From Rhizobium sp. 16-449-1b (GTDB taxonomy: Bacteria > Pseudomonadota > Alphaproteobacteria > Rhizobiales > Rhizobiaceae): a DNA stretch of 64,000 bases. A program made the position numbers and the translations under genes. Of this stretch, positions 9,170-17,040 are shown piece after piece. Each line of letters begins with the position of its first letter. Within the stretch, counting starts at the first letter, position 1. The stretch spans positions 744,001-808,000 of the forward strand of contig NZ_JAGHMH010000028.1 in assembly GCF_017741935.1 (NCBI RefSeq), given 5' to 3'. The notes under the pieces were generated by a model. The model was not told where the DNA came from and made no database searches. It saw only the letters and a list, made by a program, of their open reading frames with translations.

Positions 9170-11301
9170 TCGTATTCATCCCAGTTGGTTCGTTCGAAGT
9201 CGGAGGCCGGCGCATCAATACGCTCGGTCGTCGGCTGTGGCTGAGTAGGGCGGCCCACCGTGCCGCCACGCAGAGGATCTGGCGGTGGCAGTACGGGCGT
9301 GTCGTGCATGGGGGTTCCCGAAGGGGCAGCGGCCACGTAGTTCCGGAAGAGCTTGTTGCGCATCTTCTCAAGCTTCGCAGGCGATGGTCCCACGGGCTCG
9401 AGTCCTGCCCGCAGTGTTGCCGCGATGCCATTGGCGCGGTTTTTCAGGATGTACTCTCGCTGGATAAGGTAGCTCTGTTCCGTCTCCACACGGTGTTCAG
9501 CCACGTATTCCTTGCGCGACTGCGTCCACTCGACCTCTGTCATATCCTCCGGCAGATCGATCTTGTTCTCGACCTCGAACCAGCCGCCGTCGGTACCTTG
9601 AACGAGGAGACTGTTAAGATAGCCGTAGTCGTAGATGATCTTTACATCCTGCTGCCCGACATCCATGTGCTCTTCGGTGAGTTCGGTGTTGTCATAAGGG
9701 ATGCCGAGCTTGACGATGCCGTAGCGCCCGATCGTTGCAGTTTCGCGAGTGCCGAACGCTCGAATGAGGTCGACGCGGTGGGGCGGGCGGCGCCAGTCGT
9801 AATGCTCAGTGGCGTCCAGCCACGCGTTGTGCGGGCTGGCCCCTCCTAACGAACCGTGCGCCTGGTTATGGTAATAGTCGCATGCGCCGGCAATCATGAT
9901 CTCAGCGAATTCGCTACATGCCAGGGAGGCATGGAGCTTGGGATCGTAGTCCCCCTTCTCGACGATGTTCCGGAATGTCCTGCCGCTGAAGAAATGGGTG
10001 AACAGCGGGCCAATCGTATGAAACAAGGATTCGATATGCGGGCGCCCCTTCGGCTTGCCGGTTTCTGGACGTGTCCCGTGGATGCCCAAGCTCTGGGCTG
10101 TGAGCACTACCTCTTCGTCGATGAACGCGGATCCATGATCCCAGTAGAGGTTCATTGGGGAAACGCGACCGGTCCAGTCCGTCTTGGCGCCGGCTGTCAT
10201 AGAGATGTGGGTCTTGTCGGACATGATCATGCGCAAAGCGTCGAGGCACGCTTGTGCGTTTGGGTTTTTCGTGACCTTGATTGCAAGAATATAGCGAGTG
10301 GCGACATCTACGGCCACGCAGATCCAGAGTCTGATCTTTTTCAGGATCTTCTTTTGCTCTTTCGTGCAACTCTCGAGCATGCCCGCGGTGGCCCAGACGG
10401 TCATCATGTCCGTCTTCCACTCGTCAATCTCGATCCGTTCTCCGGGCAGGACAGTGCCAAAGATCCGCAAGTTTGGAGCGAAGAACTTACGGGCGGCGTC
10501 CTCGCCGTCGCGCACCGACATGACGTCATAAGCGGGAAACGAGTCGATGACCTCGTAAAACTTTGTCCTTTTAAATAGATGCAGCTCGACGCGGTTTTCG
10601 GCTGCGCGGTGCTCGTTTTCCAACGACACCGCCGCCTTGTACCAACCGTAAACTAGGTATTTCTCGGGTTTGTCTTCCGAGATATAGTTTCGAGCCTCTG
10701 AAACCATGAAGCTCAAGCTCTCAGCGAACTGATCGATCGTCCTTGAGCCGGGGCCGCGGTAGCGGGGCACGATGGCGAGAATGTTTCGGTCGTACGCCTT
10801 CCACTCAGGGTAGAGGCGGTTGAACGTGGAAGCGCTCGGGGGCACCAAAGTACGCTGATCTGAGCGAACTCGACCGATGATCTTCACCCAAGCTGGGACA
10901 ATCCAATCGTCGCGGAACGTGTCGGTTGTGCGCGGGATGTGTCCCTCGATCAGGCATTCCTTTTCATACGTCTCGAAGAGCGCCACCCGCAGTAGCGCGA
11001 CGTCCTGGACTCTCTTCGGAAAATCCTTGAGCTGCTTGCCTTCGTGGACCATGGTCAAGTACTCGACCTTGGCCAAAGCCCCGCCACGCTCGATACGAGC
11101 CTCGTCGGCCTCAAGGCGTTCGTGGAGGGCCTTGAACGTAATCTCCATAGTGCGGTTCGGCTGCTTGACGTGGACGAGCTCGAAGCCGTGGCGGATGCGA
11201 GTTGCTACGTATGGCTCCTTGTGGAGCCAAAGACGATCCTCCGGCGACAGCCGTGTAATCGGGTATTTTGGCTTTCGCGCTGGCTGAAGATAATTATCCA
11301 A
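9166..11301 (-). CDS. tnsB: TnsB-type DDE transposase
   Basis: 711 residues from a TTG at 11301 preceded by GGGAGG; the frame stays open upstream to 11454 but there overlaps the preceding small gene. The rve-type core has the likely catalytic triad Asp293 (IEIDEWKTD), Asp388 (YWDHGSAF) and Glu424 (GRPHIESLFH), with a conserved VDVATRY strand between. An N-terminal DNA-binding region and a C-terminal barrel/tail complete the usual TnsB layout. It would cut 3' ends and join them to target DNA with TnsA. The C-terminal tail (TNWDEYE) could be the TnsC-contacting hook by analogy. Coupled to tnsC by ATGA overlap. Confidence 0.9.
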   Translation of the reverse strand: MDNYLQPARKPKYPITRLSPEDRLWLHKEPYVATRIRHGFELVHVKQPNRTMEITFKALHERLEADEARIERGGALAKVEYLTMVHEGKQLKDFPKRVQDVALLRVALFETYEKECLIEGHIPRTTDTFRDDWIVPAWVKIIGRVRSDQRTLVPPSASTFNRLYPEWKAYDRNILAIVPRYRGPGSRTIDQFAESLSFMVSEARNYISEDKPEKYLVYGWYKAAVSLENEHRAAENRVELHLFKRTKFYEVIDSFPAYDVMSVRDGEDAARKFFAPNLRIFGTVLPGERIEIDEWKTDMMTVWATAGMLESCTKEQKKILKKIRLWICVAVDVATRYILAIKVTKNPNAQACLDALRMIMSDKTHISMTAGAKTDWTGRVSPMNLYWDHGSAFIDEEVVLTAQSLGIHGTRPETGKPKGRPHIESLFHTIGPLFTHFFSGRTFRNIVEKGDYDPKLHASLACSEFAEIMIAGACDYYHNQAHGSLGGASPHNAWLDATEHYDWRRPPHRVDLIRAFGTRETATIGRYGIVKLGIPYDNTELTEEHMDVGQQDVKIIYDYGYLNSLLVQGTDGGWFEVENKIDLPEDMTEVEWTQSRKEYVAEHRVETEQSYLIQREYILKNRANGIAATLRAGLEPVGPSPAKLEKMRNKLFRNYVAAAPSGTPMHDTPVLPPPDPLRGGTVGRPTQPQPTTERIDAPASDFERTNWDEYE

Positions 11302-11330
11302 ATAGCCTCCCAAAAGAACGAGCGTTGAAA

Positions 11331-11361
11331 CGCGCGCCGGCCACGAATTGGCCGGCGCGCG
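11331..11361 (-). other. Strong GC hairpin upstream of tnsB
   Basis: A perfect 13-bp stem (11331-11343 with 11349-11361, core GCGCGCCGGCCA) closes over a 5-base loop, between the end of the 76-residue gene and the tnsB start. There is no following T-run. It could limit tnsB expression or protect an mRNA end. Confidence 0.6.
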
Positions 11362-11366
11362 AGAAC

Positions 11367-11597
11367 TCAGCAGGCGATCGCGCGATACTGGATTCGGGCT
11401 GCCGCCGTTTCCAACATCAAGAGGAGGCCGGCGTGCGATACGAAGCGCTGGCATTCTGGCTTGTCACTGCGGACAAGCAGGTAGCCAAGCTTCTGACGAT
11501 ATGGGACGTAGACCTTGTCCTCGAGCAAGACGTGGTCAGTCTCCGATAGCTGCACTTCGGCGCGGCGCGGGGAGCAATTGTTGGGCTGTAGAGACAT
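11367..11597 (-). CDS. Small protein between tnsA and tnsB, unrecognised
   Basis: 76 residues, starting at ATG 11597 with AAAGGA upstream and lying 16 bases after tnsA. The sequence (LSETDHVLLEDKVYVPYRQK) suggests a small alpha/beta fold; no family was recognised. Its fixed place inside the tns operon argues for a transposition-related role such as a regulator or cofactor of TnsB, but this is inference. Confidence 0.65.
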   Translation of the reverse strand: MSLQPNNCSPRRAEVQLSETDHVLLEDKVYVPYRQKLGYLLVRSDKPECQRFVSHAGLLLMLETAAARIQYRAIAC

Positions 11598-11613
11598 GTA
11601 TTGGTCCTTTCGT

Positions 11614-12447
11614 TCAACCACGGAGTCCGGTAGCGCTCCCGGCCGGGTCGTATCCCAGCCAGGAGAGTTCGGTGATCTTTTCGCCAGTCGAGGAGAACAG
11701 CACTCCGGTATCGATGAGCCGCCAGATCGCGGCGCGGCGGCGAGCGACGTAGGGGGTATTCATGAGGAGTGTCCCGAACCGCATCCACCCCGACTGACGA
11801 CGAACGATTTCCAGAACCTCGTCGACATCCGGTTGGTGGTGGTACTCGCGGGACCACATCACCATGCTCGCGTTCTCCAGAGCTTCGATGTTCCCGTATG
11901 TCTCCGTCAGGAGCACAATGCGGTCGACGCTCTGCGACGACGGGTTTTGGAGGATCCGCTCGATGATATCCTCGTTCTCTTCGCGCTCCTTCTCGTGCTT
12001 CACGACGAGCGCTTCGGTCCATTCGTTGTCATATTCGACATAGAAGTCTGCGGTGTGCGTATGGTCCTTCCCGTCCGGCCCGTTGTAGTCAAAAACTGGA
12101 TACTGCGAGTGCAGAGCAACGACGTCGTTTCGCGCTTGCGTGCGCATAGACACCCGGTGCTCGAGCTCGCTTTCATGTGAGACGATCACGTTCTTGAAGA
12201 TCGTCCAGCCGCGCGCGGTGCTCGCGTTTTTCACGGGAGGAAAGCGAGTAGCCAGGCCGTGCGTCGGTTCATATGAACGGTGAGAGCCCACATGATGGGG
12301 AGCCGGGACACGGACAGTTCGTCGGAGTGCCCGGTCTTGCATGCCCACGATACGTTCGTCGCGCGGGAGGCGACGATCGAGGAACGACAGGCCTGCGCGC
12401 CGGCGGGCGATGCGGCGGGCGACTTTCTGCGATGCGATGACTGACAT
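11614..12447 (-). CDS. tnsA: TnsA-type restriction-like endonuclease
   Basis: 277 residues from ATG 12447, which has AAGGAG upstream. The central part reads like the TnsA nuclease core: a Glu pair in HESELEH (E94/E96), a QYPVFDYNG strand, Asp134 in HTADFYVEYD, and Lys150 in ALVVKHEKE, giving the E...D...K pattern of the PD-(D/E)xK fold. The C-terminal part (MRFGTLLMNTPYVARRRA) is winged-helix-like, as in TnsA. It would cut the 5' ends, allowing cut-and-paste transposition. Basic N-terminus (about 45 residues) is unusual. Overall similarity to Tn7 TnsA is low, so the call rests on motif order and neighbours. Confidence 0.75.
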   Translation of the reverse strand: MSVIASQKVARRIARRRAGLSFLDRRLPRDERIVGMQDRALRRTVRVPAPHHVGSHRSYEPTHGLATRFPPVKNASTARGWTIFKNVIVSHESELEHRVSMRTQARNDVVALHSQYPVFDYNGPDGKDHTHTADFYVEYDNEWTEALVVKHEKEREENEDIIERILQNPSSQSVDRIVLLTETYGNIEALENASMVMWSREYHHQPDVDEVLEIVRRQSGWMRFGTLLMNTPYVARRRAAIWRLIDTGVLFSSTGEKITELSWLGYDPAGSATGLRG

Positions 12448-12561
12448 GCACGTCTCCTTGTAGAAATCGGGATGGTTTGAGCGCGAGGCGCCTGTCGTCG
12501 GCCGGCGGGGCCGCCGATAAATGTCGGGGCGGGGCGGGGCCAACGTCCAATGAGCAGAGCG

Positions 12562-12864
12562 TCAGGACGGGTAACCGCGCCGCGTGGCACGGCGGACGCG
12601 GGCGGCTTCGCGTTCAGCAGCCAAGCGGAAAAAGAGCCCTTGGCTGATCGGCACGGGTAGGTCGTACGCCGCAAATGCTGCGACCAACTCGAGCCAGACC
12701 TGCCTGGGCGTGCGGTGGCCGAAATCCATCTCGAGGCGGAAATCCGGTGTGATAACGAGAATTGGCCGATGGTCCGCCAATGCATAAGTTTTGTCGCGGT
12801 AGCGCTTCCACCACGGCTCCGATGCCGAGGTCGTGACCGTCTGGTCTTCCGTTGGATTTTTCAT
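12562..12864 (-). CDS. Small protein upstream of tnsA, unrecognised
   Basis: 100 residues from ATG 12864, with AAGGAG seven bases upstream. It contains a DFRLEMDFGHRTPRQVWLE segment and an Arg-rich tail (EREAARVRRATRRGYPS) that could touch nucleic acid. No family recognised. It lies in the tns operon, 114 bases before tnsA. Confidence 0.65.
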   Translation of the reverse strand: MKNPTEDQTVTTSASEPWWKRYRDKTYALADHRPILVITPDFRLEMDFGHRTPRQVWLELVAAFAAYDLPVPISQGLFFRLAAEREAARVRRATRRGYPS

Positions 12865-12902
12865 GGCTGTCTCCTTGCACAATATGATTGGGAGCTGGCG
12901 CT

Positions 12903-12931
12903 CCGGGCCGGCAGCATTGCAGCCGACCCGG
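12903..12931 (-). other. GC hairpin in tns operon spacer
   Basis: CCGGGCCGGC (12903-12912) pairs with GCCGACCCGG (12922-12931) with one mismatch, between the 68-residue and 100-residue genes. A further GC-rich palindrome (12503-12516) lies in the next spacer. Confidence 0.4.
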
Positions 12932-12939
12932 CGCAGGAG

Positions 12940-13146
12940 CTAACGGGCTGACGAGGCGACAAAGGCGCGCGACGCCAGCTTGCGCCGGCTCGCGGTCGTG
13001 GCCGACGTCGGCGCGTTCTTGGACCAAAGCTCACGAAGGTAAGGCAAAGCGCGCACATACTGGTCGTCGTGGCGATAGAGGCCGACGTTCAGGTCCGAGG
13101 GGCCGCTGCAGTCTTTGCCAAGGATGCTGTCGATGGTCTTGCGCAT
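12940..13146 (-). CDS. Small basic protein in tns operon, unrecognised
   Basis: 68 residues, ATG at 13146 with a strong AAGGAG. The C-terminal half is Ser/Thr/Ala/Arg-rich (TASRRKLASRAF). No family recognised. The strong ribosome-binding site and operon position support that it is expressed. Confidence 0.55.
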   Translation of the reverse strand: MRKTIDSILGKDCSGPSDLNVGLYRHDDQYVRALPYLRELWSKNAPTSATTASRRKLASRAFVASSAR

Positions 13147-13327
13147 GGATATCTCCTTCTGCGAACTCTAGGATTGGGCAACTAGACGGACGTGGGTGCC
13201 AGGGGAGGCGGCCGCGGCCGATGAACGGGCGAAAGGCGTCCGGCGGAAAAAGCGCGCACGGGTTCGATCTGCGACAAGGCAGTTTCTCCTGATCAGTGCT
13301 GAAAGTGGTTTTCGGTAACCGACGCCC

Positions 13328-13720
13328 TTATGCGGCGCGCGGCGAACCTATTCGGGAAGAAGCAGCGGTTTCGTGGCTCAAGATGGCATCGACCACCTTC
13401 TTCGCGGTCTGCGTTGGGACCAGCCGGGCGCCACGACCTACCGGATTGCGGTAGAATTCGAGATCATAGTCGTGAAGCAAGGATTCGAACTGCTTGCGCG
13501 TGGGGACGCGTTGGGGACGATTGCTAGTCTTGGCAATAATGATGATCTTCCGCACGACCTGCATGTGGCGCATGTCAAGATCATCTGCGTAGCGGTTCCA
13601 GACATAGACGATCGTCACAAGCATAAGCATCTCGGTCGCGCTGCAGGTCTCACCAAAATACCGGCCCATCCAATTGCGGAGGAGCGGGTGCACGTTGAGG
13701 TCAGCAATAGTAAAACGCAT
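13328..13720 (-). CDS. First gene of the tns operon, unrecognised
   Basis: 130 residues from ATG 13720, preceded by CGGAG. The protein has an aromatic N-terminal part (NWMGRYFGETCSATEMLML), a central basic strand (MRHMQVVRKIIIIAK) and an Arg-rich C-terminus. It may be a DNA-binding regulator of the operon, because a CGTTTTC/GAAAACG inverted repeat sits ~50-75 bases upstream of its start. This is inference; no known fold was recognised. Confidence 0.6.
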   Translation of the reverse strand: MRFTIADLNVHPLLRNWMGRYFGETCSATEMLMLVTIVYVWNRYADDLDMRHMQVVRKIIIIAKTSNRPQRVPTRKQFESLLHDYDLEFYRNPVGRGARLVPTQTAKKVVDAILSHETAASSRIGSPRAA

Positions 13721-14176
13721 GTCGAACTCCGATCGAGACTGCCAAATTTCGCGCAAGTAGAGCGCTCGTTTTCCGAATAAGTATAGCGAAAACGCACAAT
13801 CTCTAGGTGCAAGAATGAACGGGTCTGGCGACACGGAAAAGTCCGATGTGCCGGTTTTGTTCCGGTCCTGGCATTTCACTAAGAAGGAAGGATTCGTGGT
13901 TGCTCGCAACCAGCAGCGCGTCAGAGGGCTCGTATGCCTATCGCGCCTATTCGGCGCACTATCAGCGCATTTCGCATGGGATTCGTTCCAATCAAGCGAA
14001 GATTTCGTGCATCCATTCCGACGCCGATCGCACGCGGCGTCAATTCGAATTTTAATCAAATGTTAACTATGGTTAACGCGCGGCGCCTCTGAATTCATCC
14101 GCTTCTCGGCGAGTACGTGCTTTGTCGATTGCGCGCCGCCGGACAACGCTTTCCTCAAATAGAATAGGAGAGCGCG
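13721..14176. promoter_or_regulatory. Divergent control region of tns operon and the 14177 gene
   Basis: 456 bases without a gene. Two symmetric sites are visible: CGTTTTC (13767-13773) facing GAAAACG (13788-13794), close to the tns operon start, and two GTTAAC palindromes 4 bases apart (14062-14067 and 14072-14077), about 100 bases before the 14177 gene. The Tn7-like element's right end might also lie here, but no terminal repeat was recognised. Confidence 0.45.
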
Positions 14177-14887
14177 GTGCATTTTCGAAATTGCCTGTTG
14201 GAAATAGAGGAGCGCCTGGGTCCGATCATCGACGAACTGGGATTGGAGCAAAGGATCCACGAGACAAGCTTTGGCGAGTTCGTACTATACTTTGAAATCG
14301 TCGACAGTGCCGGCGCGGTGTGGCGGGCGCCGGTCACCTTTATCTTTCCCTCTTCCTTGGGCGAGGGTGAGAAGGATCTTGATTGGAACCGCGTGAAGTT
14401 CGGTCTGGTCGAACCGAAAGTGCAGCCGGTCGGGACCAACGGTTGGGTTCACTACTTCGGAGAGCCCGACAACCTTGGCGAACCGATTGATGAGAACGGT
14501 ACATTTCCAACGCTCGATGCTGCGTTTGCGATCTTCGCGCACGCGCTACGGAACTACGCGCTGGTGCCTGTGGGCACACATCTACCAAACGTGGTCTACA
14601 ATTCAGACATCGCCGAACTGTGGCAGCAACTCGAGCTGGAGTGCCACGCGCGCGGTATCGAGGTCGTCGAGTTCGGACGCCGCATGGACAATGCAGAATT
14701 CTTGTCATTCACGCTGGCAGATCTGAGGATCGAAATCATTGCCCACCTGCAGGATGCTTCGATCACGGTAGACGGAGACGTGGTATACGCAACCAGCCGC
14801 GGGTTGGAAGTCCATCAGATGATGGAAGAACTGCTATGGACGATGGAGGATATCGTCGCCGACGACAGCCAGCACCGCCCTCACTGA
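14177..14887 (+). CDS. Unrecognised 236-residue protein
   Basis: Starts with GTG at 14177 after AGGAG. The protein is acidic and soluble (pI visibly low), with an N-terminal domain (APVTFIFPSSLGEGEKDLDW) and a C-terminal part rich in Glu and Asp (MMEELLWTMEDIVADD). No signal peptide, membrane segment or known motif. It is convergent with the methyltransferase homologue and overlaps it by 7 bases, so the two probably moved together. Might be cargo or an accessory of the Tn7-like module; function unknown. Confidence 0.65.
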   Translation: MHFRNCLLEIEERLGPIIDELGLEQRIHETSFGEFVLYFEIVDSAGAVWRAPVTFIFPSSLGEGEKDLDWNRVKFGLVEPKVQPVGTNGWVHYFGEPDNLGEPIDENGTFPTLDAAFAIFAHALRNYALVPVGTHLPNVVYNSDIAELWQQLELECHARGIEVVEFGRRMDNAEFLSFTLADLRIEIIAHLQDASITVDGDVVYATSRGLEVHQMMEELLWTMEDIVADDSQHRPH

Positions 14888-17040
14888 GCTTTCGTCTGTC
14901 CGGAGCCGACGTAGTCGACGGCAAGGATCAGGTCCCTCAAGTTTCGGCGAAGGATGCTCGTCCGCGGCGAGTGATTCATTCTACCGACAGTGTCCGCGGT
15001 GATCGGATGCCATGACCATACGTCGCCTAAGCGCGCATGGACGAGCGCCCTCTCCCGATCGCGAAAGGCGCGGTTGGGGTCTATGATTATCGTGGAGATC
15101 CATTCCGGTAGGTATTCCACGGAGCCGGCCGACCTCCTGAGGTAGAGGAGCGGAGCGTCTACCGCACGCTCGTAGTCGAACTGAACGCCCGTAAGTTTGG
15201 AATGGATCGCCAGGCCAAGCATCTTTGCAGCCGTCGGCGGAAAGCTACTGGCAATCTCCCGAACCGTTTCCATTTGCGCCCGCTGGACCTTCCACTGACG
15301 CGGAATGCCGTGGATTGCTTTGAGCATCTCACTGTCCAATTTGAACAACTTGCCAAGTTGCTGCGGCGTGGGTGGCAGGTTCGCAAAGTCCTCTATGTCT
15401 ACGCCCAGGCGCGACCACTGGTCTTTCTTCTTGTTGCGAGCGCCTACGGGGAGTTCTGGCGCTAGTTCGTCGGCCCATGTGGCCGCCCATGTCTCGACAG
15501 CCTTCTGAAAATCCGTTCGCACGGCCGGATCTTCAGTTCCGTCCCACTTGTGCCTTCCAACGAGCCGACCAATGACCTGCCCAAGACCCTTGCGACGGGG
15601 AGGGCTAACCGTAGGAACGGAAAATCCTTCGATGCTTTTGTCCCTTATTCCCACCAAGACGTGACGGGTTTTCGACTGAGCGATGCCGTAATTGCTCACG
15701 TCAACAGAATGCCACTTCACGTCGTATCCGAGAGCTTCGAACTCCTTGGCCTCGTTTTTCGCAACCGACAGCGCCTCAAACACGAACACTTTTGGACTGA
15801 CAATTTCAACGGCGCTCTTCGCTCTGCTGAGCGCGTTCGTCCTCATGACGTTTCTATAGTGATCCCACGGGAGGCCGCTCGTCAGGAGATCTACCGAGTT
15901 CTTGAGACCTTCTAATTCCTGCTTGAATTCATTTGAGAGATTGTGTGGGAAAACCTTCCAGAAAGGTCTGTTTTCCTGGATGGATTTCGCGGTCTCGTCC
16001 CGTCCCGCGAATACGGCTAACGCCTTGAAGCCGGCGGCCTGCAGGCCAAGAGCGGTTCCGCCGCAGCCGACGTCGATGTCGACGAATGTTGGCACGGTCT
16101 CGATCTTGGGAAGTTCGCCATTCTCGTAAAAAGGCGAGATAGCAGACCAGCGCTTGCCCGCAAGAAACTCCATGCAAGCGCGAACGCCTTCAAACCTGTC
16201 GTTGAACGACCTGTTGTCCAGACTGAAATCACCGTGCGACAACTCATGCAGACGCCGCCACGAGTTTGCCATTGACTGGCCGGCCGTGCCTTGCTCCCAC
16301 AAGCGGTAAATGCTGTGCCGGTAGCCTTTTGGCTGTAAGAACAGCCTTTCCATGGTCGCGATTACGTCGCGTGCTTTTTTGCTCAAGACCTCAATGAGAG
16401 CCGTGCTCCTGGCCCCAACTGTGGCAGCATTGTCATCTGCGCTATTTTCGACGCCGATTTGATCCAGCAGAGAAAGCAGCTCCGCAGCTCCGCCTTGAAG
16501 AGATTTACCAGCCGCTCTGCCTACCTTCGCTTCTGCCTGCTGAAGTAGTTCGCGTCGGCGCTTCCTCGCGGTAACTTCGGCCGACCTTTTAGCATCTAAT
16601 GTCTTTCGACGAATTCGTTCCACGCCGCGAGCATCGATATGCAGGCCACGCCCCAATAGCGAGAGGCATTCCAATCTCACCTGCAGACTGCACCTGACCA
16701 AGGCATGGACGGTGGCATGAGACGCTCTTCCGCGCTTCAGTTTTTTCGCCACCTCTCTTCGCTCTTCGGCACCTGAGTATTGTTCGTTGAACAGCACGTA
16801 GGTCTTCGCTTCGGCTAACGCGAATCCTGCCTCCCTATGAAGCCAAGTCCCTAGATTGATCTCAGGGTCACGTTCGATTTCTTGCGCCAATACAGAAACT
16901 TCGTCGGCGACCTTGAAAAAGTGTTCAGTTTGCAATCTTCGGAGCTTAAGCAACGCGACCTTGCGACGCGACAGGGGTGCAGCGTCCTGCTCGCTGACGT
17001 CCTGTTCTTCGTCCATTTCAAGATCTTCCCGCGACGCCAT
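14881..17040 (-). CDS. Degenerate DNA cytosine-5 methyltransferase homologue with N-terminal helical domain
   Basis: 719 residues from ATG 17040, with AAAGGAG upstream. Residues ~1-300 are helical and rich in Arg/Lys/Glu, with a TWLHREAGFALAEAK stretch that recalls plasmid-associated DUF3102. The second half follows C5-methyltransferase order: motif I as FVDIDVGCGGTALGL, motif IV as TSGLPWDHYRN (normally PPCQ), motif VI as VFVFEAL (normally ENV), motif VIII as GIAQSKTRHVLVG, and motif X as VREIASSFPPTAAKMLG (normally RQIGNAVPP). The catalytic Cys is replaced by Trp, encoded TGG. It is therefore probably a DNA-binding pseudoenzyme and not a modification enzyme. Confidence 0.75.
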   Translation of the reverse strand: MASREDLEMDEEQDVSEQDAAPLSRRKVALLKLRRLQTEHFFKVADEVSVLAQEIERDPEINLGTWLHREAGFALAEAKTYVLFNEQYSGAEERREVAKKLKRGRASHATVHALVRCSLQVRLECLSLLGRGLHIDARGVERIRRKTLDAKRSAEVTARKRRRELLQQAEAKVGRAAGKSLQGGAAELLSLLDQIGVENSADDNAATVGARSTALIEVLSKKARDVIATMERLFLQPKGYRHSIYRLWEQGTAGQSMANSWRRLHELSHGDFSLDNRSFNDRFEGVRACMEFLAGKRWSAISPFYENGELPKIETVPTFVDIDVGCGGTALGLQAAGFKALAVFAGRDETAKSIQENRPFWKVFPHNLSNEFKQELEGLKNSVDLLTSGLPWDHYRNVMRTNALSRAKSAVEIVSPKVFVFEALSVAKNEAKEFEALGYDVKWHSVDVSNYGIAQSKTRHVLVGIRDKSIEGFSVPTVSPPRRKGLGQVIGRLVGRHKWDGTEDPAVRTDFQKAVETWAATWADELAPELPVGARNKKKDQWSRLGVDIEDFANLPPTPQQLGKLFKLDSEMLKAIHGIPRQWKVQRAQMETVREIASSFPPTAAKMLGLAIHSKLTGVQFDYERAVDAPLLYLRRSAGSVEYLPEWISTIIIDPNRAFRDRERALVHARLGDVWSWHPITADTVGRMNHSPRTSILRRNLRDLILAVDYVGSGQTKAQ

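Noticed and set aside
9856..10578. Open frame antisense to tnsB
   Set aside because: The tnsB frame carries the transposase motifs here; the antisense frame has no protein features.
13170..13290. 32-codon TTG frame with GGAG between the 130- and 68-residue tns genes
   Set aside because: Too short and Pro/Arg-rich, consistent with chance in GC-rich DNA.
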